Below, one piece after another: positions 19,025 to 27,993 of a stretch of DNA of 64,000 nucleotides; within the stretch, counting starts at the first letter, position 1, and each line of letters opens with the position of its first letter. The stretch is from Halobacteriales archaeon QS_4_69_225 (GTDB taxonomy: Archaea; Halobacteriota; Halobacteria; Halobacteriales; Haloarculaceae): positions 58,205 through 122,204 of the forward strand of contig PXRL01000017.1 in assembly GCA_003020965.1 (NCBI GenBank), read 5' to 3'. A program made the translations under genes and the position numbers. The notes beneath the pieces were generated by a model. It was not told where the DNA came from. It worked only from the letters and a program-made list of their open reading frames with translations, and made no database searches.

Positions 19025-19042
19025 CAAGCACACTTGAATCCC
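19025..19042 (-). promoter_or_regulatory. Putative cobalamin-regulon operator at the cobT-like/cbiA promoter
   Basis: On the minus strand GATTCAAGTGTGCTTGC contains the CAA-N6-TTG palindrome (19025-19036) right after a TATA-like GGATTC (19037-19042). The predicted start site lies just before the GTG at 19007. The same arrangement precedes three other cobalamin units in the window, with a variant at cobN. Confidence 0.5.
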
Positions 19043-19113
19043 GGGTGTCGTCGCCGCCGGCCCCGTAACCTATTTATCGGACCCGTCCGCAAGCGAATAC
19101 AACCCAAGTTGCG

Positions 19114-19132
19114 CTAATACAAGCGCACTTGT
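19114..19132 (+). promoter_or_regulatory. Putative cobalamin-regulon operator at cbiX
   Basis: CTAATACAAGCGCACTTGT. A TATA-like CTAATAC centred 26 bases before the cbiX ATG is followed at once by the palindrome ACAAGCGCACTTGT. A protein bound between TATA and start would block transcription. It shares 17 of 19 bases with the site upstream of cbiT. Confidence 0.6.
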
Positions 19133-19142
19133 TCGAACACCC

Positions 19143-19853
19143 ATGGCTGACACACTCCTGCTCGTCGGGCGGGCACACACTCGCGAGGTAGCACAGCGAC
19201 ACGCCGCGCGGCTCCGCGACCGCGACGTGGCCGACGAGGTGGTCGTCGAGACGTACGAGCGCGGGCCCTCGGAGCTGGACGCGGAGGGCGACGACTCGAC
19301 GTACGTCGTTCCGATGGCGGTCGCGCCGGACCGCGACACCGCCCGCGGCATCCCGGGGGCGCTGCCGGCGGCGAGACACTGCGAGCCGGTCGGCACCAGC
19401 CCGGCGGTGACCCGTGCCCTCGGGGAGCGGGCCGCCGAGGCGGCGCCGGCCGACGAGGCGACGTCGTTGGCGCTGGTGGCGTTCGGCGACACCTCCCGGG
19501 AGGGCCACCGCCGCGCGACCGAAGGGCACGCCGCCCGGCTCCGCGAGCGGGCCGGCTACGGCGAGGTGACGACGGCCTACCTGCTGCAGAACCCCGCCGC
19601 CGAGTGCGTCCGTTACAACCTCACCGGCGAGCGGGCCGTCGTCGTCCCGTTCTTCCTGGCGCCGTGCGAGGAAACCGAGCGGGCGCTGCCGGAGAAGCTG
19701 GAGCTGGACCGCGGCGGCATCGACTACGCCGACCCGCTCGGCGCCCACAAGGCCGTCACCGACGCCATCGAGGCCGAACTCGCCAAGGCGCGGGCGATGG
19801 GCTCCGGGACGGCGTCGGTCCGGCCCGTCGCGGCCGACGGCTCGGGGCAGTAG
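19143..19853 (+). CDS. cbiX: CbiX-like cobaltochelatase family protein (stand-alone)
   Basis: 236 aa with two sirohydrochlorin-chelatase-like halves: LLLVGRAHTREVAQRHAARL at the N-terminus and SLALVAFGDTSREGHRRATEGHA at about 110. The GxG(S/T)xxxxx pattern of CbiX is altered here (VGRAHTRE), and the metal-ligand His positions are partly retained (RAH; RHC). VVPFFLAPCEETERALPEKL resembles the family core. It likely belongs to cobalamin metabolism, given the operator and neighbours. Whether it inserts cobalt or has a changed role is uncertain. Leaderless. Confidence 0.75.
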   Translation: MADTLLLVGRAHTREVAQRHAARLRDRDVADEVVVETYERGPSELDAEGDDSTYVVPMAVAPDRDTARGIPGALPAARHCEPVGTSPAVTRALGERAAEAAPADEATSLALVAFGDTSREGHRRATEGHAARLRERAGYGEVTTAYLLQNPAAECVRYNLTGERAVVVPFFLAPCEETERALPEKLELDRGGIDYADPLGAHKAVTDAIEAELAKARAMGSGTASVRPVAADGSGQ

Positions 19854-20283
19854 TGGCGGCCCGCCGGACGGAGAAGCCGTCGACGCCCGTGCCGTATCGG
19901 CGCCGCGTGACGGCGACGGGGTGGTCCGGTCCCGACCGGCGGTGTTCGGATGAGCTTAGCCAGGGAAGGTAGGACTGAAACGAGCCGGTCGCTGCGGGAA
20001 GCCCGGCGACGATGAGACGAACGAAGTGAGCCGGACGCCGGAAATCGACCGACGGGAGTTTTCCGGAACAAGCACCGCAGGCCGACCGAAGGGAGGCCCA
20101 GGAGCACAGCGAGACGTGCGACCGCAGCGACCGGGGGCTTTCTGATTCCATCGACGATGGCGGCTGCGATGAATCGCTATCCCGATACCGCCTCCTGACC
20201 AGTCCCGAGGTTTATGTCTGCTTGTACCAGTATCATGGGTCGAGAGGTACCGTGTCCCGAGTGACGTTCGCGAGGCGCCAGCC
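19854..20283. other. Intergenic region before the MoxR/DUF58 cluster
   Basis: About 430 bases with no convincing gene. It contains a repeat-like element at 19971-20143 and a TATA-like GGTTTATG at 20209-20216. A short frame starts with ATGGGTCGAGAGG near 20235 and soon stops. Confidence 0.45.
19971..20143 (+). repeat. Repeat-like element resembling the dispersed repeat ends
   Basis: It opens AGGACTGAAACGAG and closes CCGGGGGCTTTC, matching the terminal words of the repeats at 12.8-13.1 kb and 46.3 kb (GGACTGAAAG..GAG and GAGGGCTTTC). The internal sequence is different and longer. It may be a distant member of the same family or a separate one. Confidence 0.35.
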
Positions 20284-22416
20284 GTGACCGGCGGCAGCGA
20301 CGACGCCGGACGGGCGGTCGACACCCGACAGGTCGCGTTCGTCGTCGCCGCCGTTTTCGGTCTCGTGGCGGCGGCACTCCTCGTCCCGCCGCCCGGCGTC
20401 GACGGTGCCGGATCCGGGGGCGGAGCCGCGACGCCCGACGGGGCCGTCGGAGACGAGAACGGCGATGGCGGGGACGGCGGCGGGGACGGAGAGCCCGGCG
20501 GGTGGCTCCGATGGCTCGCCGAACTGGTCGAGCCGTCTCCGGACCGGATCCAGCCCACCGAAGGCAACGAACCCCGGTGTCTGGTCTCGCTCGACCGGCA
20601 GCCGGAACCGGGTGCCACCGTGACGGTCGCGGTGGTCATCGACGGCGACCCGGCCGCGGACGTGCCGGTCCGGTTCGAGGGCGAGCGGATCGGACGAACC
20701 GGCGTCGACGGCACCGTCGTCGGCGAGGTGCCGTACGTCCGCCAGTTGACCGTCCGGGTCGGCGTCGAGGGCGGCCCGGACTGCGTCGCCGAGACGGCCA
20801 CCGGGGCCAGGGGGTCGGTCCGGGCGCCCGACGATACCCGCAGCCGCGCGCCGACCGACAGCATCGCCGGCCTATCGCCGGTCGGCGTCGCGGCCGCCCA
20901 GGACGACAACGCCTCCGTCGACGTCGACGTCCGGGGGGAGATGGCGGTCGACGCCGCGGACGAGGCCTATCCCGGGACGGACCTCCGGGTTCGGGCCCGG
21001 ATCGGTGACCGGCCGGTCCCGGACGCCGAGGTGTCGGTCGACGGCGACGTCGTCGGGACGACCGACGCCGACGGCACGGCGACGGTGACGGTGCCGGACG
21101 ACGGCCGGCGCGAAGTGGCCGTCGAGGTCGCCCGCGGCGAGTACGACGCGGCCGCCGTCGTCGACGTTCTCGTGCTAAGCGCCGATCTCGAGCCGCGGTC
21201 GAGCCTGACCCTGGTACCCGGGGCCGACGCGACGGTCGTCGCGACCCTGGGCGACGGTCCGGCCGAGGGCGCCGCGGTATCCGTTGCCGGCCGGGAGCGC
21301 GGACGGACCGACGGGGCGGGGCAACTCGACGTCGTCCTGCCGGCCGACCCCCGTGCGACCGTTCGCGTCGAGACGACGAACCAGACCGCGACGACGAGTG
21401 TCGCCGACAGTCACGCCGTCCCGGCGATGGCCGTCCTCCTGCTCGCCGCGGTCGTCGTCGGGGCGACGGCCCGGCGACGCGGCCGCCGTGACGCGGCCGT
21501 CGCCGCGACCGCGATCGGGGCGTCCCTCGCGGCCGTCGTGACCGCGCTGGTCGTCGACGCCTTCTACGGCGCGACCGCCAGGAACGCCGTTATCGTCGCC
21601 GCCGGCGTGCTCGTGGGACTGGCCGTGCTCGGCCGGCACCGGGCGGCCGTCGGCGCCGCCGCGGCGGGCGGCCGTCGGGGACTCGGCCGGATCGCCGCCC
21701 GGCTCCGCGCGCTGGCCGGGAGCCTCCGGGACGTTCCGCTGTCCGCGCTGGCCGCCCGGGTTCGGGAGCGACTGCTGACGGCGGCACTGTGGGCGGCGAC
21801 GCTTCTCGGCCGGGCGGCCGGGCGACTCCGCCGGTCGCTGGTCCGCCTCCGGACCGTGGGCTGGTCGGTTCGAGGGATGCTCTCGGCCGCCGCCGACCGC
21901 CTTCGCCGTCTCGCCGACGGGGTATCGCTCCGGCGCGCCGCGACGCTCGTGGCCGCTGCCGTCGTGTTCGCCGCGGTGGTCGTCGCCAGCTACCTCGTCG
22001 CCGGCGCCCCCGGCGCCGTCGCGGTCGCGGCCCTCTGCGTCGTCCTCGCCGCCGTGGCCTGGATGCGTCGGCGCCGTACCACGGCGGACGAGCCGCCGCC
22101 CGGCGACGGCGCGGCCGCCGGCGCGGCTACGGGCGCTCGCGTGCGAGCACCGGACGCCCCCGGCCGGCGGTCGCTCCGCGAGGTGTGGCGGGCATTCGCT
22201 CGGCTGGTCGCCCCCGGGCGCTGGCGGACCAGCGCCCCGAGCGAGGTGGCCCGGGCGGCCGTCGACCGCGGATACCCGGAGCGCCCGGTCGAGAAGCTGA
22301 CGACGTTGTTCCGGGAGGTCGAGTACGGCGGCCGGCCGCTGTCGGCCGCGGTCCGCGACCGGGCGGCGACGGCCCTCGAACGCATCCGCGAGGCCGCGGA
22401 GGGCGAGGAGTCGTGA
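20284..22416 (+). CDS. DUF4129 domain membrane protein of the MoxR/DUF58 cluster
   Basis: 710 aa, GTG start. An N-terminal membrane span (about 17-36) is followed by a low-complexity Gly/Asp linker and two carboxypeptidase-regulatory-like beta modules (VPVRFEGERIGRTGVDGTVVGEVPYV; DAEVSVDGDVVGTTDADGTATVTVPDDG). A cluster of spans then runs from about residue 380 to 590, ending in a cytosolic DUF4129 tail (AAVDRGYPERPVEKLTTLFREVEYGGRPLS). It probably senses or scaffolds at the envelope together with the MoxR ATPase. Its stop overlaps the GTG of the next gene (GTGA). Confidence 0.75.
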   Translation: MTGGSDDAGRAVDTRQVAFVVAAVFGLVAAALLVPPPGVDGAGSGGGAATPDGAVGDENGDGGDGGGDGEPGGWLRWLAELVEPSPDRIQPTEGNEPRCLVSLDRQPEPGATVTVAVVIDGDPAADVPVRFEGERIGRTGVDGTVVGEVPYVRQLTVRVGVEGGPDCVAETATGARGSVRAPDDTRSRAPTDSIAGLSPVGVAAAQDDNASVDVDVRGEMAVDAADEAYPGTDLRVRARIGDRPVPDAEVSVDGDVVGTTDADGTATVTVPDDGRREVAVEVARGEYDAAAVVDVLVLSADLEPRSSLTLVPGADATVVATLGDGPAEGAAVSVAGRERGRTDGAGQLDVVLPADPRATVRVETTNQTATTSVADSHAVPAMAVLLLAAVVVGATARRRGRRDAAVAATAIGASLAAVVTALVVDAFYGATARNAVIVAAGVLVGLAVLGRHRAAVGAAAAGGRRGLGRIAARLRALAGSLRDVPLSALAARVRERLLTAALWAATLLGRAAGRLRRSLVRLRTVGWSVRGMLSAAADRLRRLADGVSLRRAATLVAAAVVFAAVVVASYLVAGAPGAVAVAALCVVLAAVAWMRRRRTTADEPPPGDGAAAGAATGARVRAPDAPGRRSLREVWRAFARLVAPGRWRTSAPSEVARAAVDRGYPERPVEKLTTLFREVEYGGRPLSAAVRDRAATALERIREAAEGEES

Positions 22417-23204
22417 ACTGGAGCACCGTGGTCGGCGCGACCGGCGTCGCCCTGATGCTCGCGGGCGTCGCGCTGGCCGCCGTGAGTCCGCCGAGTCCGG
22501 GACTCTCGATCGGAGCCGAACTGGCACTCGGTCTCGTGGCCACCGCCGGTGTCGTCGCTGCCGCCGCGAAGATCTACGGCTCCGCCGACCCGTCCGACGA
22601 CGAAGGCGGCGTTCCGTGGGCCGACGGGGCGGCCTTCGCCTCGCCCAGACCCGAGGACGCCGCGACCGACCACGATCTCTCGGGTACGGCCCTCGCGGCC
22701 ACGATCGAGGAGGCGGCCGACCGCGCCCGCGACACGGCAGTCGACGAGGGCGTCGACGTCGCCCGGCCACGACTCCGCGAGACGCTGGTGGCGGCGCTCG
22801 TCGCGGGCGGTCGCGAGCGGGCGGCCGTCGAAACCGCGATCGACGAGGGCGCCTGGACCGACGACCGACTGGCCGCGAGCGTCCTCTCGCCGGCCGTCGA
22901 CCCGCCGACGCGGTCGCTCCGGTACCGGGCGTGGGCGTGGCTCTACCCCGAGCGGGCCGTCCGGCGGCGGGTCCGACAGGCGACCCACGCCGTCGCCGCG
23001 GCCGCCGACGAAGCGCTACCGGCCGTCCCCGGCGAATCCGCGGCCCGCACCGTGCCGGTCGTCAGGCCGACGGTGTCGGACCTCCAGCGGGGCGTCGACG
23101 GGCGCCTCCAGCAGGCCGTCGACCCCACCGCGGTCGCCCGCGGTCCCCTGCCGCCGGAACCGTCCCTCGAAGCCGACGACCGACCGGAGGGCGAGTCGCC
23201 GTGA
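22413..23204 (+). CDS. DUF7269-like membrane protein of the MoxR/DUF58 cluster
   Basis: 263 aa. The GTG start overlaps the upstream stop. Two N-terminal spans (VVGATGVALMLAGVALAAV; LALGLVATAGVVAAAAKIY) precede a soluble helical domain (LSGTALAATIEEAADRARDTAVDEGVDVARPRLRETLVAALV) and a conserved-looking WAWLYPERAVRRRVRQATHAV segment. Position between the DUF4129 and DUF58 genes fits the haloarchaeal family that always accompanies them. Function unknown. Confidence 0.7.
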   Translation: MNWSTVVGATGVALMLAGVALAAVSPPSPGLSIGAELALGLVATAGVVAAAAKIYGSADPSDDEGGVPWADGAAFASPRPEDAATDHDLSGTALAATIEEAADRARDTAVDEGVDVARPRLRETLVAALVAGGRERAAVETAIDEGAWTDDRLAASVLSPAVDPPTRSLRYRAWAWLYPERAVRRRVRQATHAVAAAADEALPAVPGESAARTVPVVRPTVSDLQRGVDGRLQQAVDPTAVARGPLPPEPSLEADDRPEGESP

Positions 23205-24538
23205 CCCGGCGCGAGCGGCGGTGGCGGGGCGCCGTCGCCGCCAGTCTCCTCCTCGCGGTCGCCGGCCTGGCCACCCGGGCGGGCGTGCTGGTGGTCGTGG
23301 CGGCCGTCCCGCTCTGCTATCTGGCCGCGGACGCGCTCTCGACGCCGCCCGGCCACGAGGGGCTGGTAGCGCGGCGGCGCGTCCACCCGACGCCGGCGGC
23401 ACCGGAACGGGCCGTCCGGGTCACCCTCGAGGTCGAGAACGGCTCCGACCGGACGCTCTCGGACGTCCGGGTCGTCGACGGCGTCCCCGAGGACCTCGCC
23501 GTGCTCGAGGGCTCCCCCCGGGGCGGCGAGGCGCTGGCGCCGGGCGAGACGCTCACCGTCCGGTACGCGGTGGTCGCCCGCCGCGGGGACCACGCGTTCC
23601 GGCCGCCGCAGGTCCGGGTCCGCGGCGTCGCCGGGGGCGTCCACGAGACGACGCGACTGGAGACCGCGGGCGACGCGACGCTGGTCTGCCGGCTCGACGC
23701 CGGCGCCCCGCCCATCGACGCCCACGGCGACCGCCGGGTCGGCCGGCTCGCCGCCGACGCGCCGGGGTCGGGGGTCGTCTTCCACTCCGTCCGCGAGCAC
23801 CGCCCGGACGACCCCGCCGACCGCATCGACTGGCGCCACTACGCCAAGCGGGGCGAACTCGCGACCACGAACTACGAGCGCCGCGTCGCCGCGACGATCG
23901 TGCTCGTCGTGGACGCCCGCCGACCCAACCGGGCCGTCGTCGCGCCGGGCCACCCGACCGCGGTCGAGGTGAGCGCCTACGCCGCCACCCACGCCGCCGC
24001 GGACCTGCTCGCGCGCGGCCACGACGTCGGCGTCGCCGCCCTCGGTGTCGACGGCGACGGCCCCGGCGGCGTCGCCTGGCTCCCCCCGGCGGCCGGGGCC
24101 GCACAGCGCGCCCGCGCCCTCGACATCCTCGCCGAACTCCCCGGCGACGGCCGCGGCGACGGCGAGCAGACGGCGGAGTCGTCGTCCGCGGGCATCGACG
24201 CCCGGGCGCTGCTCGGGGCGCTCCCGCCGGACGCCCAGGTCGTCCTCGCGTCGCCCCTGCTCGACGACCCCCCGGTCGAGGCCGTCGAGACCTGGCGGGC
24301 CGCCGACGTGCCCGTCACCGTCCTCTCGCCCGACGCCGTCGCCGAGAACACGGTCAGCGGCCAGCACACACAGCTCCGGCGCCGGACGCGACTGGCGCGC
24401 GTCCAGTCGACCGGCGCCCGGAGCGTCGACTGGCGCCGCGGCACGCCGCTCGCGGTCGTCCTCGAGGCCGCGGACCTGGTCGCCGCCAAATCCGCCGCCA
24501 CGAGCGCCGGCCGCCCGGCCGGAGGTGGCGGCCGGTGA
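23201..24538 (+). CDS. DUF58 domain protein
   Basis: 445 aa. The GTG start overlaps the preceding stop. Two N-terminal membrane segments are followed by a beta domain (VRVTLEVENGSDRTLSDVRVVDGVPEDL) and then the DUF58 signature: VVFHSVREHRPDDPADRIDWRHYAKRG with RIDW and TNYERR at about 205-225. A von Willebrand-like region follows (ATIVLVVDARRPNRAVV). DUF58 proteins are nearly always encoded with MoxR AAA ATPases and are thought to be their substrates or cofactors in complex assembly at the membrane. Confidence 0.85.
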   Translation: MTRRERRWRGAVAASLLLAVAGLATRAGVLVVVAAVPLCYLAADALSTPPGHEGLVARRRVHPTPAAPERAVRVTLEVENGSDRTLSDVRVVDGVPEDLAVLEGSPRGGEALAPGETLTVRYAVVARRGDHAFRPPQVRVRGVAGGVHETTRLETAGDATLVCRLDAGAPPIDAHGDRRVGRLAADAPGSGVVFHSVREHRPDDPADRIDWRHYAKRGELATTNYERRVAATIVLVVDARRPNRAVVAPGHPTAVEVSAYAATHAAADLLARGHDVGVAALGVDGDGPGGVAWLPPAAGAAQRARALDILAELPGDGRGDGEQTAESSSAGIDARALLGALPPDAQVVLASPLLDDPPVEAVETWRAADVPVTVLSPDAVAENTVSGQHTQLRRRTRLARVQSTGARSVDWRRGTPLAVVLEAADLVAAKSAATSAGRPAGGGGR

Positions 24539-25935
24539 GCGTCGTTCCACTGCTCGACTCGCCGTCGGCGGTCGGCGACGAGGGACGACCCCGGGCGACG
24601 AGTCTCGCCGTCGTCTCCGCCGCGCTGGCCGCGCTCGTGACGGCGGTCGGCTTCCGCGTCGGCCAGCCCGACCTACTTTTATCCCTCGGACCGTTCGCGG
24701 GGCTGGCCGCCGCCGGCTTGGCACTCCTGGACCGGCGGCGGTTCGTCCACCAGTTCTTCGGTCACGCCCTCCTGACGTGGTTCGGTATGCCGCTCGCGAG
24801 TCTGATCGTCCTGGCTCCGCTCCTCGGGCCGGTTCCGGTCACCGTCGCCGGCCTCGCAATCGCGCTGTTCGGCCTCACCGCGACCTGGAGCGACACCGGC
24901 GACCGCGAGAGCCTGCGGCGGGGGCTCTACGCCACCGGACGGGTCACCGTCGCGACCTGGCTGTGGCTCGTCGCCGGCCTGCTGGCCGGCGGCGCCGCCG
25001 TCCTGCTCGTCGTCCTCCCTACCTCGGGGGACCCGGATCTCTCCTCGGCGGTCGTCGTGTTCTGTGGCGTTCTCGTCGTCTCGACGGCCGGCGCGCTCGT
25101 CGGGCTGCGGTGGCTGCCGCTCCGCCACCTGGCGGCCCGCCCGCGCCGGGCCCGCGTCGCCGCGACGGTCCGTCGGCTACAGCTCGCGACGGGCGCCACC
25201 ATGGCAGCCGCGGTCCTCGTCGGCGGTGCGACCGTCGTCGCGCCGGCCGGGAGCTGGATCTCGGGCGCGGCCGGGGGCTGGGGGGCGGCCGTCGCGACCG
25301 CGCTCACCTCGCGCGTCACCGTCGGCGTCGTCGTGGGTCTCGCCGGAACGGTCCTGTTGGCGGGCGTCCTCGCCCGGGGCGCCCGTTTCGTCGCGAACCG
25401 GGGCGACCCGACCACCCGGGACCGGCTCGCGGCGGGCCTCGCCGGCTTCCCGCTGGCAGTCATCGTCCTGGTAATCCTCCCGTTCGTCGGGCCGTTCGGT
25501 CTCGCCGTCGTGGCCGCCGTTCTCGGCGCACAGGTCCTGATGCTCGTCTTACTGTCGGTCACCTACGTCGCCGCCGACCTCGAGGTGGTCCCCGACAGGG
25601 CCGGCGCGCCGGCGATGGTCGCGACCGGGCTCCTGCTCGCGGCCATCGCGGCGGCCCGCGTGTCGCCGCCGCTCACGGTCGTCTGCGTGGCGGTCGCCTG
25701 TCTGTCCTGGGACCTCTCGACGTTCGGTCTGGGGGTGACCGCCGAGCTCGGCCACCGGCCCCGGACCCGTCGGCTGGTGCTCGTCCACGGTCTCATCTCC
25801 GTCGCCGTCGGCACCGTCACCGTCCTGGCGGTGCTGGCCCTGGAGGCGCTCCGGCCGTTCGTCGGCGGCAGTGCGCTCCCGGCGTTCGTCGTGGCGGCCG
25901 GGGCGTTCCTCGTCGTCGCGACGCTCCGGGGCTGA
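24535..25935 (+). CDS. DUF7519-like polytopic membrane protein of the MoxR cluster
   Basis: 466 aa, GTG start overlapping the DUF58 stop. About a dozen hydrophobic segments span nearly the whole length, with short Arg-containing loops (RHLAARPRRARVAATVRRLQL; RGARFVANRGDPTTRDRLAAG). No catalytic motif is visible. Its fixed place before MoxR in haloarchaeal clusters suggests a structural or transport role in the same system. Confidence 0.7.
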   Translation: MSVVPLLDSPSAVGDEGRPRATSLAVVSAALAALVTAVGFRVGQPDLLLSLGPFAGLAAAGLALLDRRRFVHQFFGHALLTWFGMPLASLIVLAPLLGPVPVTVAGLAIALFGLTATWSDTGDRESLRRGLYATGRVTVATWLWLVAGLLAGGAAVLLVVLPTSGDPDLSSAVVVFCGVLVVSTAGALVGLRWLPLRHLAARPRRARVAATVRRLQLATGATMAAAVLVGGATVVAPAGSWISGAAGGWGAAVATALTSRVTVGVVVGLAGTVLLAGVLARGARFVANRGDPTTRDRLAAGLAGFPLAVIVLVILPFVGPFGLAVVAAVLGAQVLMLVLLSVTYVAADLEVVPDRAGAPAMVATGLLLAAIAAARVSPPLTVVCVAVACLSWDLSTFGLGVTAELGHRPRTRRLVLVHGLISVAVGTVTVLAVLALEALRPFVGGSALPAFVVAAGAFLVVATLRG

Positions 25936-25991
25936 CGGTCGAGCGCCGACCGGGAGGTGACTTTCTTGAGCGTCCGTGCACACTGGCGTTC

Positions 25992-27113
25992 ATGAACGAA
26001 GCCGACGATGCCGTCGGCGACGCCGACCGGACGGTCGCGGCCGTCCTCGAGCGGGTCGAAAGCGCCGTCGTCGTCGACCGGGAGATCCTCCGGGAGCTAC
26101 TCGCCGCCGTCGTCGCCAAGGGCCACGTCCTGCTGGAGGACGTCCCGGGAACGGGCAAGACCGTCACCGCACGCGTGCTCGCGGAGGCGCTGGGCCTGGA
26201 GTTCACCCGGGTGCAGTTCACGCCCGACCTCCTGCCCTCGGACGTCACCGGCTCGACCATCTACGACGAGGCGAGCGGCGAGTTCGAGTTCGCCGAGGGG
26301 CCCGTGTTCGCGAACCTCGTGCTCGCCGACGAGATCAACCGCGCGCCGCCGAAGACCCAGGCCGCGCTGCTGGAGGCGATGGAGGAACGACAGGTCAGCG
26401 TCGACGGCACGACCCACGAACTCCCCGAGCCCTTCGTCGTCGTCGCGACGCAGAACCCCATCGAACAGGAGGGCACCTTCCGGCTGCCGGAGGCCCAGCG
26501 GGACCGCTTCACGGTCAAGACGTCGTTCGGCTACCCCGACGTGGACGGCGAGATGGGGCTGCTCGAGCGCCGGGCGAACCGCCGGCGGATGGCCCCGACC
26601 GTCGATTCCGTCGTCGATTCCGAGGCCGTCCGGTCGCTGCAGGCCCTCGCCGAGGACGTGGGCGTCGAGACCGGCGTCCGGCGCTACATCGTCGACCTCG
26701 CGCGGGCCACGCGGGACGACGGCCGCACCGAGATCGGCGTCTCGCCCCGCGGCGTCCAGCGCGTGTTCGAGGCGGCCCGCGCCCGGGCGGTCCTCGACGG
26801 CCGGGGCTACGTCACGCCCGGCGACGTGAAGACGCTCGCCCGGTCGACCATGTCGCACCGGCTCGTGCTCACGACGGACGCGACGGTCGAGGGGGTCGAG
26901 CCCCGCGAGGTCGTCGAGACGGCGCTGTCCGCGGTCGACGTGCCCGCGGTGTCGCCGGCCGCCGGCGAGGCGTCGGCCCCGGCGGAGTCGCCGCCGAACG
27001 ACACCCCGATGGAGTCACCGGCCGACGACACCTCGGCGGAATCGCCGCCGGACGATACCCCGGCGGAGCGTCGTGGCCCCGAACACGAGGACGGTTCGCT
27101 CGACGGAGCGTGA
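25992..27113 (+). CDS. MoxR-family AAA+ ATPase
   Basis: 373 aa. Walker A is LLEDVPGTGKTVTARVLA (near 45-62), Walker B LVLADEINRAPPKTQAALLEAMEERQV (near 110), sensor 1 VVATQNPIEQEGTFRLPEAQRDRF (near 145) and the arginine finger/sensor 2 region SPRGVQRVFEAARA (near 253). The C-terminal tail of about 50 residues is disordered and contains four near-repeats of a roughly 10-residue unit (PPNDTPMESP; PADDTSAESP; PPDDTPAER). It powers assembly or activation of a metal- or surface-associated complex with DUF58. It starts 56 bases after the previous gene. Confidence 0.88.
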   Translation: MNEADDAVGDADRTVAAVLERVESAVVVDREILRELLAAVVAKGHVLLEDVPGTGKTVTARVLAEALGLEFTRVQFTPDLLPSDVTGSTIYDEASGEFEFAEGPVFANLVLADEINRAPPKTQAALLEAMEERQVSVDGTTHELPEPFVVVATQNPIEQEGTFRLPEAQRDRFTVKTSFGYPDVDGEMGLLERRANRRRMAPTVDSVVDSEAVRSLQALAEDVGVETGVRRYIVDLARATRDDGRTEIGVSPRGVQRVFEAARARAVLDGRGYVTPGDVKTLARSTMSHRLVLTTDATVEGVEPREVVETALSAVDVPAVSPAAGEASAPAESPPNDTPMESPADDTSAESPPDDTPAERRGPEHEDGSLDGA

Positions 27114-27246
27114 CTGCTCGGCTCGAGACCGGCGGGCGAACACGACGCTGGCCGTCGACTCGCACCAGTCGCCGAGAAGCGGGGTTGGTCCCGGGCGTGG
27201 ACCGTCTCCGACGCCTCGGGGTCGGGGTCGGGGGTCCCTCGGGCGA

Positions 27247-27993
27247 CTACCGCCGCACCGCCAGCACCGACAGATCCGAGAAGTCGGTCCCGTCCTTCGA
27301 GTCGACGTCCGCGGCGAGGTCCGACAGCGACGTCCGCGTCACCGACTCGTCGTCGTGGGTCAGCCGCTCGAACACCAGCGTCTCGCAGTCGGGCGCACCC
27401 GCCGCGCGCAGGCGACGTGCGATCCGCTCGGGCATCCAGTCGTAGGGCCGCGGCAGGACGAGCAGGTGACGCTCGCCGACGTCCCGCTCCAGGCGCCGGA
27501 GGTCCGCCTCGATCGGCCCTCGCTTGTGCAGCGTGACGAAGGTCGTCTCCTCCATCGGCGTCCGGGCGCGGCTCGCGGCCACCTGCAGCGACGAGACGCC
27601 GGGCACCACCCGCACGGGGGCGTCGACGGCCGCCTCGACCTTCCCGAGGAACTGGTAGCCGGAGTGGTTGGCGTCGCCCATCACCACCGCCGTCCCGGTC
27701 GCACCGTCGGCCACCCGGTCGGCGAACGCCGCGAGCGTCGCCGGCTCGTCGCGGTAGCCGCAGGTCAGCGCCTCGCCCGCTATCTCCCCGCGGACGAAGT
27801 CGACGACCGTCTCGAAGCCGACCACCACGTCGGCCGCTCCGATCGCGCGGGCGCCGCGACGGGTGAGATACGCCGGGTCGCCGGGCCCGATGCCGACCGC
27901 CCGGACCGGCTCGGCGTCGCCGACCGGTTCCGGCTCGGGAGCCGCCGCCGCGACGGCCGCCGGCTCGTCGGGGAAGTCGACGGGGTCGGTCAC
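27247..27993 (-). CDS. cbiE: Cobalt-precorrin-7 C5-methyltransferase
   Basis: 248 aa. The tetrapyrrole methylase fold is seen in RAVGIGPGDPAYLTRRG (31-47), VVMGDANHSGYQFLGKV near 103, VVPGVSSLQVAASRARTPMEE near 128 and LLVLPRPYDWMPERIA near 172. It methylates C5 of the corrin ring with SAM. The ATG overlaps the cbiC stop by 4 bases. The CbiT activity that completes the pair is encoded separately at 44335. Last gene of the cobN-cbiC-cbiE unit. Confidence 0.9.
   Translation of the reverse strand: MTDPVDFPDEPAAVAAAAPEPEPVGDAEPVRAVGIGPGDPAYLTRRGARAIGAADVVVGFETVVDFVRGEIAGEALTCGYRDEPATLAAFADRVADGATGTAVVMGDANHSGYQFLGKVEAAVDAPVRVVPGVSSLQVAASRARTPMEETTFVTLHKRGPIEADLRRLERDVGERHLLVLPRPYDWMPERIARRLRAAGAPDCETLVFERLTHDDESVTRTSLSDLAADVDSKDGTDFSDLSVLAVRR

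Noticed and set aside
22549..24534. Very long plus-strand frame extending upstream of the DUF7519-like gene
   Set aside because: High GC removes stops from the third frame. The part before 24535 is Arg/Pro/Ser-rich and overlaps two well-supported genes; the real start is the GTG coupled to the DUF58 stop.
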